DNA of 64,000 bases, taken from NCBI GenBank assembly GCA_022592435.1, contig JABYQS010000054.1:151001-215000 (forward strand), in the 5' to 3' direction. The translations under genes and the position numbers were made by a program. Below the pieces are notes generated by a model. That model searched no databases, had not been told where the DNA came from, and saw only the letters and a program-made list of their open reading frames with translations. Origin of the DNA: Cerioporus squamosus. Taxonomy: Eukaryota > Basidiomycota > Agaricomycetes > Polyporales > Polyporaceae. Shown one piece after another: positions 1 through 11,448 of this stretch (the stretch's first letter is position 1; each line of letters opens with the position of its first letter).

Positions 1-426
1 AACCAGTAGATCAGGTTGCGCATTTGGCTTTAGGCGACTGGGTTAGATTCTTTTAGAGGTACGTACGAGGCTGTCGGTATGGTTGTGACCTGTCGCGTGC
101 GCGTTTTCCTGGCCAGTAGAGCGTGCGTTTTGACTTTCTCGTACATCGATGGTTGCGTATGGCGGCGTGTAGCACTCTTTTGCGTGCTCACAGAGGATTC
201 TTTCTAGGATAGCGGATACCATGTGTAGTACTGGCCGAGTATATTGCACGTTGAAGTTGCAGCGGACACCCATTGGACACCCAGCTCAAAACATCGTGTG
301 CGCCAGAAGAGAACGACATGCAACTACGGGTAGACCGTACGAAAGTGAATGCGAAATGACAAGCCATGGCTAGAAGCTAGGAACACAGTAGGACAAGCTG
401 GGTGACCGCAAGCAGTCGATACGGTA
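1..426. other. Intergenic, no gene seen
   Basis: I see no convincing coding frame on either strand. The stretch is the 3' flank of the PXR1-like gene, whose stop lies at 427-429. The open frames are short and of random composition. Confidence 0.5.
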
Positions 427-2170
427 TCAACGGTCTGCTTTGCTTTTCTTCTTGTCCTTCTTCCGTTTGCGCTCCTTTGCCTCATCATCCGACGCAGCCA
501 CAGTATCGTCTGCATCGACCGCGATTGCAGCGCTGGCCTGAGCAGCAGCCTCCTTTCTCCTCCGCTTCTCCTCCTTCCGCCGCTTGCGCTCGGCCTTCTC
601 GTCTGTCGATGCGTCCTCTGCGGGGTCCACACTCGCTGCCGTCTCATCCTTAACTGTCACCTTTTCCTTGCCCTTCGCCTTTTTGCTCTTCTTGTCCTTC
701 TTGTCCTTGCTCTTCTTTGGCCGGTCCTGGTCTTCGTCCTCCTCAACCTCGACCTCGACCTCTGCAGCAGCCGGACTGGCCTCAACGACGGGCTCCTCCG
801 CCACCGTCTTCGTCACCGTTGCAGACGTGAACATCGCAGCGAACGAAGAGCGCATGCCGCTCCCGATGCCTCCAAGTCCACGCCGCTCCTCGACGGTCTC
901 CTCCGCCCGCGTCACCTCCATCCGAAGCTTCGACGCGCCCAGGCCCACGCGCGGACGCTCACCGTAGTCGTAGTCGTCCTCAGCAGCGGCAGGGGTGTCC
1001 GTCCCAGAGGCGGGCGCAGACGAGGACCCGCCGTAGACGCGTGCGTTGCTCTTGGCGGCGAGCTTCTCCTTGAAGTAGTCCATGACGCTCTTGCTCGAGA
1101 CGGTGAGCTCCTGCAGCTTGAGCTGCTCCGTGTAGGCGGGGGTATCTGAGCCGGAGGTGGATGTGCTCGGGCCGGGCTCGAAGGGCGTGGATGGGTATGG
1201 GGTGGGGGCGGAGGAGGGGTAGCCGGAGATGGCGGGAGAGGGAGAGGGAGAAGGTGAGGCGAGCCCGAGGATCTCGGCGATTGCGGAGGCGGACTTGGAT
1301 GCGAGGGATTTGGCGGCCATGTGTCGGCCGCGGTAGGCTGCACGAGGGCTGTGGTTTGGTGATCAGCATACGAATGCAGGTTGCAGTGAAGGGGGGAAGC
1401 CGATGGGCGAGAGCATGTGCGACATGGGGAAGAGAGATATTGCGAGGACATGTACTCACTGTCTTGAAGGGCCTGCAGACGGAACGGTCGGCGCAGGAGA
1501 GGGCGAGGCGGTCTCAGCAGGTGTATTAATCTCTCGTTCCGTGTCGCGCTTCTTCTTTTTCTTCTTCTCCTTCTTGCTGCTCTCCTCAGCGTCCGAGGTA
1601 TCCTCCGAAGACTTGCTCTTCTTCCGTTTCTTCTTCCTCTCCTCGCTCTCGTCCTCCTGCTCGCCCTTCTTGCGCTTCTTCTTCAACTTCTTCTCGCCGT
1701 CCTCATGTGCGCCCTCAATCTCTCCATCCGCAGTGGCCTCGTTCTCGGGCTCGACCTTCGCCGTCGGGCGGACAAAACCGTCGATCTTCATCGGCTCCTC
1801 CTCCTGAGCCTCGCCGTTCCCGTTCGCAGCATTCAGACGGAGGAGCAAGTTCTCAAAGTCCTTGTTCTGCTTCCACGCCAGTCCCTCGGCCGAGTTCTTG
1901 TGGTCCGCGCCGATACCGAGCATGTCGAGCTTCTGGTTCACGCTGAGGGCCGACGTCCGTCCCTCGCCAGACACACCCAGTCCGCGCGAGGGGTCCCAGC
2001 CAAGCTTGGCCAAGTAGGCCGCGCCGAACTTGCTTGCATCTATGTAGGATGACGATGAGGATAGGTACGAGGAGGCATGCTAGGTTCTGGAGTCTCGTAC
2101 CGTTTGCCCATGCCAGGTTGCGCGGGTCATTTGGGATGCGTTGTTTTGTTTTTCGGCCGGCCAAGCCCAT
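427..2170 (-). CDS. PXR1: PinX1/PXR1-type G-patch protein
   Basis: Model: complement(join(427..1348,1460..2039,2101..2170)), 523 aa, with all phases consistent. The N-terminus has the PinX1 arrangement: a short basic leader, then NDPRNLAWAN, then a G-patch (KLGWDPSRGLGVSGEG, about residues 32-50) and the following NQKLDMLGIGAD and DFENLLLRLN blocks. The middle is Lys/Glu-rich, and the last exon carries a conserved SKSASAIAEILG element before a KKSK-rich tail. In yeast and man this family helps rRNA/snoRNA maturation in the nucleolus, partly by stimulating the DEAH helicase Prp43, and is linked to telomerase control. The basic tail fits a nucleolar protein. The first intron interrupts the G-patch region, which is why no single frame shows the whole domain. 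The start codon precedes the conserved leader directly. Assignment to the family is firm; the exact role here is inferred. Confidence 0.88.
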
Positions 2171-2826
2171 ATTGACTAGTTCTCCGAGTCAGAGATGGTG
2201 CTCCTGTTGATCGGATACCCAAGACACGTTCAGCTTCAACTCAGCTTGGAGGCACGACCGGGGAGTGAAGCTGCGGAAGCGCTCAGATTTTTGGGTGACG
2301 GCAATCGGCTGTGACCGCTTGTGTGACACTACCGCTTTCAGCGAGGCGGGCGTCTCCGCGTCTCTGCTCCTGCCACTGCTGCCAGTACTGGGAATGATGT
2401 TATACTCGTCTCTGGTGGTTCTTTGGTCGACAACCAGCCCGCGCGGATCTCTCTATCTGTATGCAACGAATGGACGCTGCACGCAGACCTCCGGCATCCA
2501 GTCTGGCAAGGTTTCAGTAACGTTACTGAAGCACTGTGACTGCTGTGAACTCTCGAGTCGGACACCCACCAACGCGAGATTCCAAGCGGAGGCTTTTGTA
2601 GCAGAATTACGCTAACTTCTAGCTCAGGGCAGCAGTCTCACTTGATTTTCACCATGCAACGCGATTCGGACGTGGGGAGGACCGCCGAGGCTACGCCGCT
2701 GTGCACGGCAACTTCCAGAAGACTCTTGGAGCTTGAGCTCATCGCAGCCCCTCTCACTCAAACTCAAGCATCGACCCCCACTTTCTGCGCTTCAGTTACC
2801 TACGGCTCTCTTCCTCAATCTTCTGC

Positions 2827-3212
2827 ATGGCTTCTATATCCCAGCGTGAGGCTGAGAAGCAAGTCCGCTCGTGGGGTTTCCCGACAGTCTACACCTGGAC
2901 AGACCGCCCGTGAGTATACACGCTCCATCTTACCTCCTTGTCGCTCTTCCCTGCAAGGTGATGACCTCTATCCGACATCACGCTCACTTCGTTCGTCTTC
3001 TGTATGACAGGAATGCACACTATCCCCCACACCGACACAGCGGCTTGACCACCCACCTCATTCTCTCGGGCGAATTCACGGTCTGCTATCCCGAAGATGA
3101 CCCCACCAAGAAGGAGACTTTCGGACCTGGGGCGCGCATTGACGTCCCCGCAAACAAGTCGCACGAGGTGTGGATGGGCAAGGACGGATGCACGTACGTG
3201 ATTGGGGAGTAG
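2827..3212 (+). CDS. Small cupin-domain protein
   Basis: Model: join(2827..2909,3011..3212), 94 aa. Almost the whole protein is one cupin barrel. A short helical leader is followed by HYPPHRHSGLTTHLILSGEF, where the clustered His residues and the Glu match the first cupin metal-binding motif, and then by a PGARIDVPANKSHEV segment matching the second motif, with its single His. The intron runs from GTGAGT at 2910 to AG at 3010. The stop falls just after YVIGE, which is a natural end for a single-cupin protein. Stand-alone cupins of this size bind a divalent metal, but their substrates are usually unknown, so no reaction is assigned. It is transcribed away from the PXR1-like gene, with about 650 bp between the two starts. 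Confidence 0.72.
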
Positions 3213-3640
3213 GTTGGTTGCCGGGGCAGCCCGAAGATCAGCGGATGTCAGGCCACTTGTGCGGGTTTTGCGCTTTGCCGTACGTGCTCATGTTCTGCAC
3301 GCGTTCCTTCCTTTGTTCGGCTGACTCGGGCTCGGTTACAGATCGTCCAGAAATACATAGCATATACTCAACCTTGCGGCATGTGGATCGCTATCCCCGC
3401 TCCCAGCGCATGGCGCTGCTCAAGGTTAAGGCTTTTGCTGAGAAGGACTCCATTCTCGAGCCCGAGGAACGGCAACAGTCAACGCGTCGAGGCGTTCTGC
3501 GCCTGTCCCAGCTAACTCACACATCCCGCGCTCTCAGTCCTAATGAAACGAATGACGATTCTCATGCAACCGATGATCGTGCGCATACAAGCTGTCCATG
3601 ATGCTCTCCTCCAGCCAAACCCCGAAAGAAGACGCCAGAT
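3213..3640. other. Intergenic between two converging genes
   Basis: This is the shared 3' flank of the cupin gene (+) and the single-pass membrane protein gene (-). A frame at 3170-3601 overlaps the cupin exon but has no coding character, and I do not call it. Confidence 0.45.
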
Positions 3641-4311
3641 TCAGATAAACCACCACACCGAGTCGCTTTCACCGGGAGCTCCCGAGATTCCTTGAATGCG
3701 CAGGCTCCCCGCGGAGGGCATGAGGACCGGCGAGGGAGGTGTCACGCGAACCTCGAGAGCGCCGTCCGCGCCGAGCTTGACGAGGTGCGGGACCGACGGG
3801 GAGATGATGAGGTTCACCGTCGATGTGGCGGAGTGGCTGCGGCTGGGATGTGCCGCGGGGATTGGGGCAGCAATGGGAGGGACGGGGCAGACGGGGGTGA
3901 CGGGGGAGGCTGGGTCCGCGTCGCTCGAGGTGGTGCTGTCCATGCTGGTGTCGCCCTTGCCCTTCCCATTCTCATCCGCGTCCTCAAGCTCTTTCCCCTC
4001 GTACTCGATGCCGAACCTCCTGCCGATACTCTTCGTGAGGGACGTGGAGTTGAACACGCTGCGTCCGAGAGTCGGTGACGGGTTCTCGACGTCGAGAGTC
4101 TTGCGCTCGTGTTTAGTGCGTGCAGCAGCAGGGACGGATGGGCGGGACCGCCAGACGACGAGGATGGTGGCGGCGAGCATGGCGGTGATGACCAGGAGAA
4201 CGAGCACGCCGCCGACGATGACACCTGGTTCACACGAAGAACATCAGCGCAACTCAAATCGACACGAAGAACGCAAGGCAACGCACCTGGGGAGAGTCCG
4301 AGTTGCGTCAT
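3641..4311 (-). CDS. Single-pass membrane protein, function unknown
   Basis: Model: complement(join(3641..4224,4287..4311)), 202 aa. A first exon of only 25 nt supplies MTQLGLSP. The second exon opens with a hydrophobic segment (VIVGGVLVLLVITAMLAA, about residues 10-30) ending in a basic VVWRSR stop-transfer patch. The rest is a hydrophilic tail rich in Ser, Pro, Asp and Glu with no recognised domain. The layout suggests a very short outer N-terminus, one membrane helix and a cytoplasmic tail of about 165 residues. The 62 nt intron has clean GTGCGT..CAG borders and restores the frame across the junction. Similar short-N-terminus, single-helix proteins are common in basidiomycetes, and I cannot name a function. 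The start could lie further upstream if another small exon exists. Confidence 0.55.
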
Positions 4312-6892
4312 CTTGAGCTTCTCCTCGAGCGGTCTTCTGGCTAAACGAGTGACGGGATCGAACCTGGTGGTGGACGAGCGGAGGAGATAGAAGCTTTCTC
4401 TTTCGCTCGCCCGCTGCCTTTTACGTGCAGCTCACCGAGGCTGACGACGACGGTGGAGGCTGACATCGCGATCGAGCCCAGTGGCAGGAGGCAGGAGGCT
4501 GGCAATGTCGGACGCGTTCGGCGCTAACGCGTCCTGGTCCGCGGTCACGTGATGGATTTATGTTGTTTTCCGCAGATAAGGTTCCGGAACCAACAGTTAC
4601 ATGTCGGGCACATTGTTCACGGTAAGTAACCCTTCAGAAGTTCCAAGCTGCAGCTTCAGCTGTATCTTCCGACGCCGCACGATAACTCATGTGTTGGAGG
4701 CTTGTCAGGGCTTGTCTCCGGACCAATCCATCTTCCCAGTGCGGAGCCGAATCGCTCATGCGCATTCGCTCTCATCGGTGATCGTTGTGAGTGATCGTCC
4801 AACCCCGTCGCGCGGAGCCAACTCTATTCGCCGAGTCGCCCCCCACTACCGACAGCCCGGTTCCTGGCCGCATCCCGCCACACTTATCTGCAGTGTCCCG
4901 AAGAACATCCGTCCCGTTGAGCATAGCGGCGTGCGGATTGGTCGAGCATCGCGCCATGCAAGGACCCGGGATCGCTGAGGCTCGTCGTTGGCGGAGCTGG
5001 TGTCAGTGGCGCCCCGACCCCGATGCATTTGGCGGCACATGCGTATGTTCCGAAGGGCAGCGGACAGACACCGCAGGTCAATGTCATTTGCAAACACGGC
5101 CCTAATGGCATTCGCCGTCCGATATGCCACCACCGGAGCACCTGAGCAGGATGCCACAGTTCGGCCATCTAAAGCCATGGGAAAGGCCTGCAAACGTGGT
5201 GATGCGAGATGTCGGTCTGGACTGTGCACGGTACGTGATGCTACGACGTCTTACGACGTACGTGCTTCTCAAAGATTTCCTTGAACCACGGAACAGGAGT
5301 ATTGACGTCGACATGTGTGCTGTGTGCGTTTGTCACAGCGGGACTGTCGGGCGTAAAGCACGAGAAACATATCCGTTGGATATGTTTCCGCAAGTTGCAT
5401 GTGGAGGCGCACTGGCGCAGCGCTTCGTCATAAACAGCGCAATCGGGGGCGCAATCTTCCCGGGGAGTTGTGGTCACACACACTTGCCAGATGACTGAAG
5501 TTCTGTGGGTGCATGTATGACCGGGTATTGCAGGGTATCGCCCACGGCATCCTGGCACCTTGATCCTGGTGAGCACATTCGCGTTCTGGAGTATGTCTTT
5601 CTTCAAACGCCACTGACCATCTCTCCGTAACCCTTACTTTGAGCAACAGGGCTCGACTGGCTCCGGGCTTGACGTTACTGAGCAGAGTCTCGTCAGAGTC
5701 CGATGCGCGTAACCCCATTCCATGTTTAAAAACATCCAGCTGCCAGCGCAAAACGTACGAAGGAGGACAATGCCGGACGTTGATCGGGGCGCATTGTTGC
5801 CGACGATGCCTCCCCAATTCCGTCCGCGACAGAACAGCATGGAGGAGGCTAGCTTCTGAAGTTTGTGTGAGTGTATTCTGACAGCTTCCTCGTTACCTGC
5901 TCGCTCCAGAAGTCGCGAATGCATTCCTTGCAGGACGGACCGACGGTCGGCGATTCATTGTACGTATGCAAGAATACGTCTGTCCGCTGCGGGGCGGCTG
6001 TCTGCGCTGCAGGGTAGGCGTACCGTGGATGTCCCTGGTGGCTGGCTTGCACTCAAATTCCGTTGTGTCGCCTGGCGGGTGTAGTGGACGGGTGAAAGTT
6101 CCGTCCTACACTCGCTAGCAATCTCGATCACGTTGATCGACATATTGATCGACATGCATGTGGACCTGTCTTTAGCAGGTCTTAGCAGAGGCGTCCCCGC
6201 ACGCAAGATACAGGCGACTACCTGCTGCAAGCCTACAACAGCGTCGGTGACTGAGTCTACGTGACCGACATCCAGCGCGGCGCAGCACCGCAACCGCAGA
6301 AGAGCAACGAGTGCGTCATGCGTGATCTAGGGTACTGGCGAGCGCATTGGAGCTGATGTTGTTTTGGTGGTTCCCGGATGGCATTTCGCCGCGAGGACTG
6401 AATGCGGAATGATGGGAGCAGGTCACCGGTGCTTGGACGAGCTTCTGTTGGCCTGGCCACTCTCACCGGCGGCGAGCACGTGATCGCGAAGAGGACAAGT
6501 TCCCATAACGGCGGAGGCGTTCGACATAGACGCGCCTGGGAGACGGGCGGGAGAGAGAATTGCCAGATATCCGCCGCCCAAAATCCCCAGTTTCTGGATT
6601 CCCATCCACGACGACCTCGCACGCTCGGGCGCCCCTCAATTAGCCACGGCATGGAACACAAGAACGCGTTTCCGCCCCCGCCGGCCGATCTCCCTTCTCC
6701 CACTCCCTTCTCCCTGGCTTCCTCCCCGCGAGTATTTCTGGCTCCGTAGCTCCCTTGCGACAGGTGCTGCCCCTCTGCTCCCTCTAACACCCTCTCCGGT
6801 CCGCTGGCTTACCGACACCCTCCTCGTAGCGCGCCGTCAATCAAGACAACGCCTGCCCAGGCTAGGTCGACGCGCGGGACTCGGACGCCACG
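4312..6892. other. Long intergenic stretch, no gene recognised
   Basis: About 2.6 kb. The frames here are 60-180 codons, overlap on both strands and show no domain, motif or splice pattern. The last 500 bp before 6893 is probably the promoter of the DUF6533 gene. It is pyrimidine-rich around 6680-6800 (CCTTCTCCC-type runs), which is common just upstream of fungal transcription starts. Confidence 0.4.
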
Positions 6893-9844
6893 ATGAGCAC
6901 AGAGATGACCCCCGCTCAGCTCGCTACGGCCGCAGAGCATCTGTGAGTGAAGTTCTGCAGATCCTCTGTCACACCTTGGCGGTCGATCTCCTCCTCGGTC
7001 CCGCCATGCCCTTCCCATAACTCTCCCCTCTCCCTGCATCACCTTACTTGGGGTGCTCATTGCTTTTCGTGCCTGTAGCTTGGCAGCGAAGCTGTTCTCT
7101 CTGGCTTCGTGTGGTGCGTGCTATTCAACTACCCATCCCATGCGACACGCCTGATTGCGTTGCCCAGTGATGCTCTTCTACGACATCGCGATCACGTTTG
7201 GAGACGAGGTCGAGCGGATATGGAAGCAACGGTTTACGGGCGCAACGGTCCTTTGGTTTTTCGTACGTCCCTGCACTTACGTCCCGAAGCTCGCCAACGC
7301 CTGATCCGGCACTAGAATCGCTACCTGTCGCCTCTCGGCTACATAGTCATAATCGTTTGTGCGTGTCCGCTTCTCCAAGCTGTGCTGCTGCAAGCGAGCC
7401 ACTAGCTGAACTTCAAATATTCATCCTGTTGATAGCTTTCAACGATCCTTCATGGTCCAAGGCCGCTTGCCAACGTTACGTCCTGTATCCCGAGATTCTC
7501 AAGATATTCACTGCTACTGCTGTCGGACGTACGTGTCTCGACCTTGAGATGATCTTGTCTGTACTGACGCGCACTCGTGTGCAGTCATCTTTATATTACG
7601 ACTATACTCGATCTACTCGAAGAGCAAGATCGTCCTCTACGGTTTCAGCGCACTGCTCGTCCTGGAGCTCGCGATCAAGATCGTGAGTGGTCTATCTTCG
7701 TCGCGACGTCCGCAGCACTAGCTGCATAGAATCGTGGGGTCCTGAGACGGAGCGGCCCGTCACGATCGATTGCTGACTTTACACCTTTGGTCTTCCTTGT
7801 CATGCGGGTGGTATTACAGTGGGCATTCACGGACGGAATCATGCTCCAGCTCCCACCAGGTGGGTGATGATCCTTCCTTGTCTTACCTGCCGTGCAACAC
7901 GCTCACTAATCATCTGCTCTTCCAGGATTCGTCGGCTGCATCCTCACGGGAAAATCCTCCCCGTAAGTACACTGTGTACCTGCTCAGTCTCTCCTTGGCT
8001 CCGCAGCCCTTGTGGACGCTACAAGACAAGCTTGGCTCGTACTCACCGCACTCCACTTCTCTCAGGGGCGACCGAATTATCTACACCTGGGTCGCGGAAC
8101 TAGTCTTCGGTAACTATCCCACTGCACTCCCACTGTGCTCGAGCATTCCCACTCACGTGAATTTCTCTTCTCGTGTTCTTGTCACCCTGGCGCTGGCCGT
8201 GCGCTCTGCTTGCCTTCGTATCTATGATACGCCTGGGACCATCACGACAGATTCGGCCGTATTCTTCGCGACGCTGTATCGCACGCTCCAGCTGTACCGG
8301 CGCACGATTATCGGCGAGGCGCTCTCACTCATCACGGTCATCATGCGCGACGGTACGTGATGCTCCACTTTGTCTTCTCTTCCCATCTGTCTTCTAGCTT
8401 GAGGTACGGTGCCTAGCTCGAAGTTCAGAACTTGGAGAGCGGGACATGTTTCGTGAGGTTATGTTCGCTGACGGGTGCCAACATGTTCATTGGATTTTCT
8501 AGGCATCATGTACTTTGGGGCGATCTTCGTGTCAAACTTGGTGACGGTGTTGATTTTCATTGTGAGTGTTCTGTGCGTCGCGATTTTGTCGTCTGCGATC
8601 TAACAACCTTGATTTCTCTAGTTTGCTCCGGTACGTGGAAGATGCAGCGGATGCACTGATGCGAACTTGTACTCATGTCTATTGATAGAATGATCTCAAG
8701 GTCATCAACGCCTCCTTCAGTACATTGTACGTTCCTTATCCTCTCCTACTGAGGCTCGTAGTCCTCATCACATGCTCTATGTTTCAGAATAACGAGCTTG
8801 ATGGTTTCCCGTCTCATGCTGAACCTCCGCGGGGAGGTCATGAAGCGCAGCGCCGTGATCTCGAATTCCCTTAACAACCGCGAAGACGAGTCCTACCACA
8901 TGTCCTCAACCGGTATCTCAAAGCGAGCACCGTCCACGTCTCACCATCATGGGACCATGACCGGTTGGTCCGCGTTCGAGTCGTCCATCGTGGGCAACCT
9001 CGGCGCACCAATCATTACGTTCGAGAGCGACGATCGCGACTACTACGGCTTCGACGAGGAAGAAGAGGACGTCGTCGACCCGTCTCTCCCGTCGACACCT
9101 CGCTCCGAACATCCTCCACCATCTTCTCCATTCGGCCCGACATTCTCTCAACCATCATCCCCGCATTCGCCATATTCCCCCCGCTCACAACATTCATACC
9201 CCCCATCACCGATATCCCCCGGATCGTCCGTGTCGCCTAGCACACCTCGGTTCGTCCGTTCGCCCGACAGTACATACATTGTGCGCAAGATACGGGGCAG
9301 CGTCGACTCGGAGTACAACGCCGGGTACGGCATGCCCAGCTCGCAGTCCGGCACTCCTTCCTTCTCCCTACATCCGGATAGGCGCGGAGTGGCCCGCCAG
9401 CCGTCCGCTGAGTCCACCTCATCCTCCTTCACGATGGTCCCCACCCGGCAGCGGCCGCGCACCGCGTCCTCTGTGTACGGGAAGAACCCGAACCAGAGCG
9501 CGTATCGCTCGAAGTCGTTGCGGCGTCCCCGCACAAGCGAGGACAGCACGCGCGAGCGGCGGGACAGGGACAGGGATCGGGACAGAGACAGGCATAGAGA
9601 CCGGGACAGAGACCGGGTGGCGGAGATGATCCAGACACGCTCGCTGCCCACACCCCTCATCGTGGAGGTGACGCAGGAGGTCGTCGTGGACTCGGTAAAT
9701 GACGACGAGGACAGTGCGGCGTCACCGCGAAGCGCGTCTGCGCTGCAGCAGCGGACAAGACGGCCGGGGTGGCTAGCGCCGCCGTCGTGGAGATTAAGTC
9801 GGGACGCTGATGGGTTGGAACGACGCGGGGGTACGGCAGGATAG
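6893..9844 (+). CDS. DUF6533 seven-helix membrane protein (copy A)
   Basis: Model: join(6893..6942,7079..7113,7168..7262,7316..7358,7436..7528,7585..7682,7820..7859,7926..7962,8066..8109,8251..8352,8503..8561,8622..8630,8689..8726,8788..9844), 599 aa in 14 exons, with every phase matching. The DUF6533 signature is clear: FYDIAITFGDEVERIW, then TVLWFF and NRYLSPLG, then further helices such as VIFILRLYSIYSKSK, VLYGFSALLVLELAIKI and IMYFGAIFVSNLVTVLIFI. The large last exon encodes a cytoplasmic tail of about 350 residues, rich in Ser/Pro, with an Arg-Asp dipeptide run near 9560-9620. DUF6533 proteins are numerous in Agaricomycetes and resemble seven-helix receptors, but no ligand or activity is known to me. 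The 9 nt exon at 8622-8630 (Phe-Ala-Pro) is unusual. The long tail is also more than a minimal member of the family needs. Confidence 0.85.
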
Positions 9845-10379
9845 CCTCTGCCCTCGTGCGACCTTCGTGAGCTCGATGCTCGTGCAGGTGCGGATAGGAG
9901 GTCCCATGGACGCAGCAGACCATTTCGCACGTGTATTCTGTTCGTGTAGCAATATACCTGACTTGCGCTATACGTCGTCTGTCAGTGCAGTACCGCTAGG
10001 ACAGTCGGTGTTTCCTGAAGCTTGACCCGCCAACGTCCGAAGTGGCCGACACATGCAAGCCGCTGCTCTCGCGCTGTCATGCAGAATCCTCCCAAACTGC
10101 GCCGCCTGCATGATAGGAGCCTTGATGTTTGGAAACGGGGCACTCACAAGACACTTCTCGGACCCGATATGAGCGGTTGGCCAACCAGCGGACACGGAGA
10201 TCGCAGGCGATAAAGCGGCGGCTTGCGCGGCGTGTATGTTGCGTCCAGATGTCTAGATGCTATAGCTACACGATGAATTGAGATGCGTAGACAAGAGACG
10301 TGCCCCCAAATCCCCGACTCGACCGGTGAACCGCGTCCCCCATTCTTCTTCAGATCCTCGGATGGCTCTCGACGCCCAT
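9845..10379. other. Intergenic between converging genes
   Basis: This is the 3' flank of the DUF6533 gene (+) and of the unknown gene at 10380-11448 (-). Nothing further can be supported. Confidence 0.4.
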
Positions 10380-11448
10380 TCAGTCGTCGGCGTCCACCCA
10401 ATGTCCGTGCTCGTCTTGTCGAACGTCGAACTTCCACTTGCGGTTGTCCATCCATTGGTCCTGAAGGAAGGTGTCGTACCATCTGATGTGGTAATCGCCG
10501 TCGGCATCCACGAAGTAGCCTACCACCCGGGGATCGGGGCCCAAGAATTCGTTTCTGAGAGCCGGGATGTTCATGTCCCAAGTGACGGTAATGGAGCGGA
10601 AGCCGAGCGGAGACCAGCGCAACCCAGAATGCAGAAGACAAGGGGAGAAGCAAGCATTGAGTCGGCATGGTGTCCAGAGTCGTGTGCGCACGCCGCCCGA
10701 ACCGTCCGCCTCCGCGCACCAGCCATACGTCCGCGTCACGGCGAGCGAGCAGCGCGCCCGCATGTTTGGTTTGCGGTTCGGCGACATATCCGGGAGGGAA
10801 CACAACACGCTCAACTCGGACAAGCCTTCGCCACGAGCACACGAAACGGACTCACCTCCGCGCAAGGATGCCCTCCGCGGCCACATAGTTCGGCCATGGT
10901 GTCCTGTCCTTCTCTTTCTCCTTCTCCTTCCCTTCTATGGCGTTCTTGTCGTCCTTTCCCTCCTCTATCCTCCGCCCGTCCTTTCCGACCTCCTCGCAGT
11001 AATGTCGGTGGATGAACTGGTTGAGATCCGTGCCCGGGTAGACCGCCCGAATGTCACTGCCATAGCGAGCGAGGTATGTGCGCGGGAGGTACACGCGCGT
11101 CCTGGTGTAGACAACCCGCTTCTCGACCGGCCACTTGCCAATGGGCCATGCGATGGCGCGTCGGTGCTCGGCGATGGTCTTGAGCGCGCCGTTGCGAGCC
11201 TGTTCGAGCTCCTTTTGTTCTTTGGCGGATAGCGCGGGGGCAGGAGGAAGTGTCGACTCTTTTGGCTCGGATTTCGGAGCAACAGCCATGTATGCGTTGT
11301 TCCAGAGATCGCCCTCCTGATTAGGGACCGTCGGAAAGGTGTTTCTGAGAGGCAACGAGAGGGTCGACGTCGAGGTGCCGTCTCTGGCGCCGGAAAACTT
11401 TGAGCACATGTACCAAATCCGGCATGTCCTATACTGAACGCCAACCAT
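10380..11448 (-). CDS. Unrecognised protein with a decayed second copy in the window
   Basis: Model: complement(join(10380..10554,10856..11448)), 255 aa. I do not recognise the family. The first exon has a charged region (AKEQKELEQARNGALKTIAEH) followed by a conserved-looking core, RTYLARYGSD...TDLNQFIHRHYCEE, and a Lys/Glu run (KEKEKEK). The second exon is aromatic and acidic (GYFVDADGDYHIRWYDTFLQ, then KWKFDVRQDEHGHWVDADD). The 301 nt intron is long for this genome, so a further small exon may be hidden in it; the chosen borders keep the frame. An alternative start lies at 11289 (MAVAPKSEP). Homologous but broken sequence lies on the opposite strand at about 20870-21150, which supports the core as real coding sequence. 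No signal peptide or membrane segment is seen. Confidence 0.55.

Noticed and set aside
9148..9930. 260-codon minus-strand frame opposite DUF6533 copy A
   Set aside because: A shadow of the long last exon; rich in Arg/Ser with no motif.
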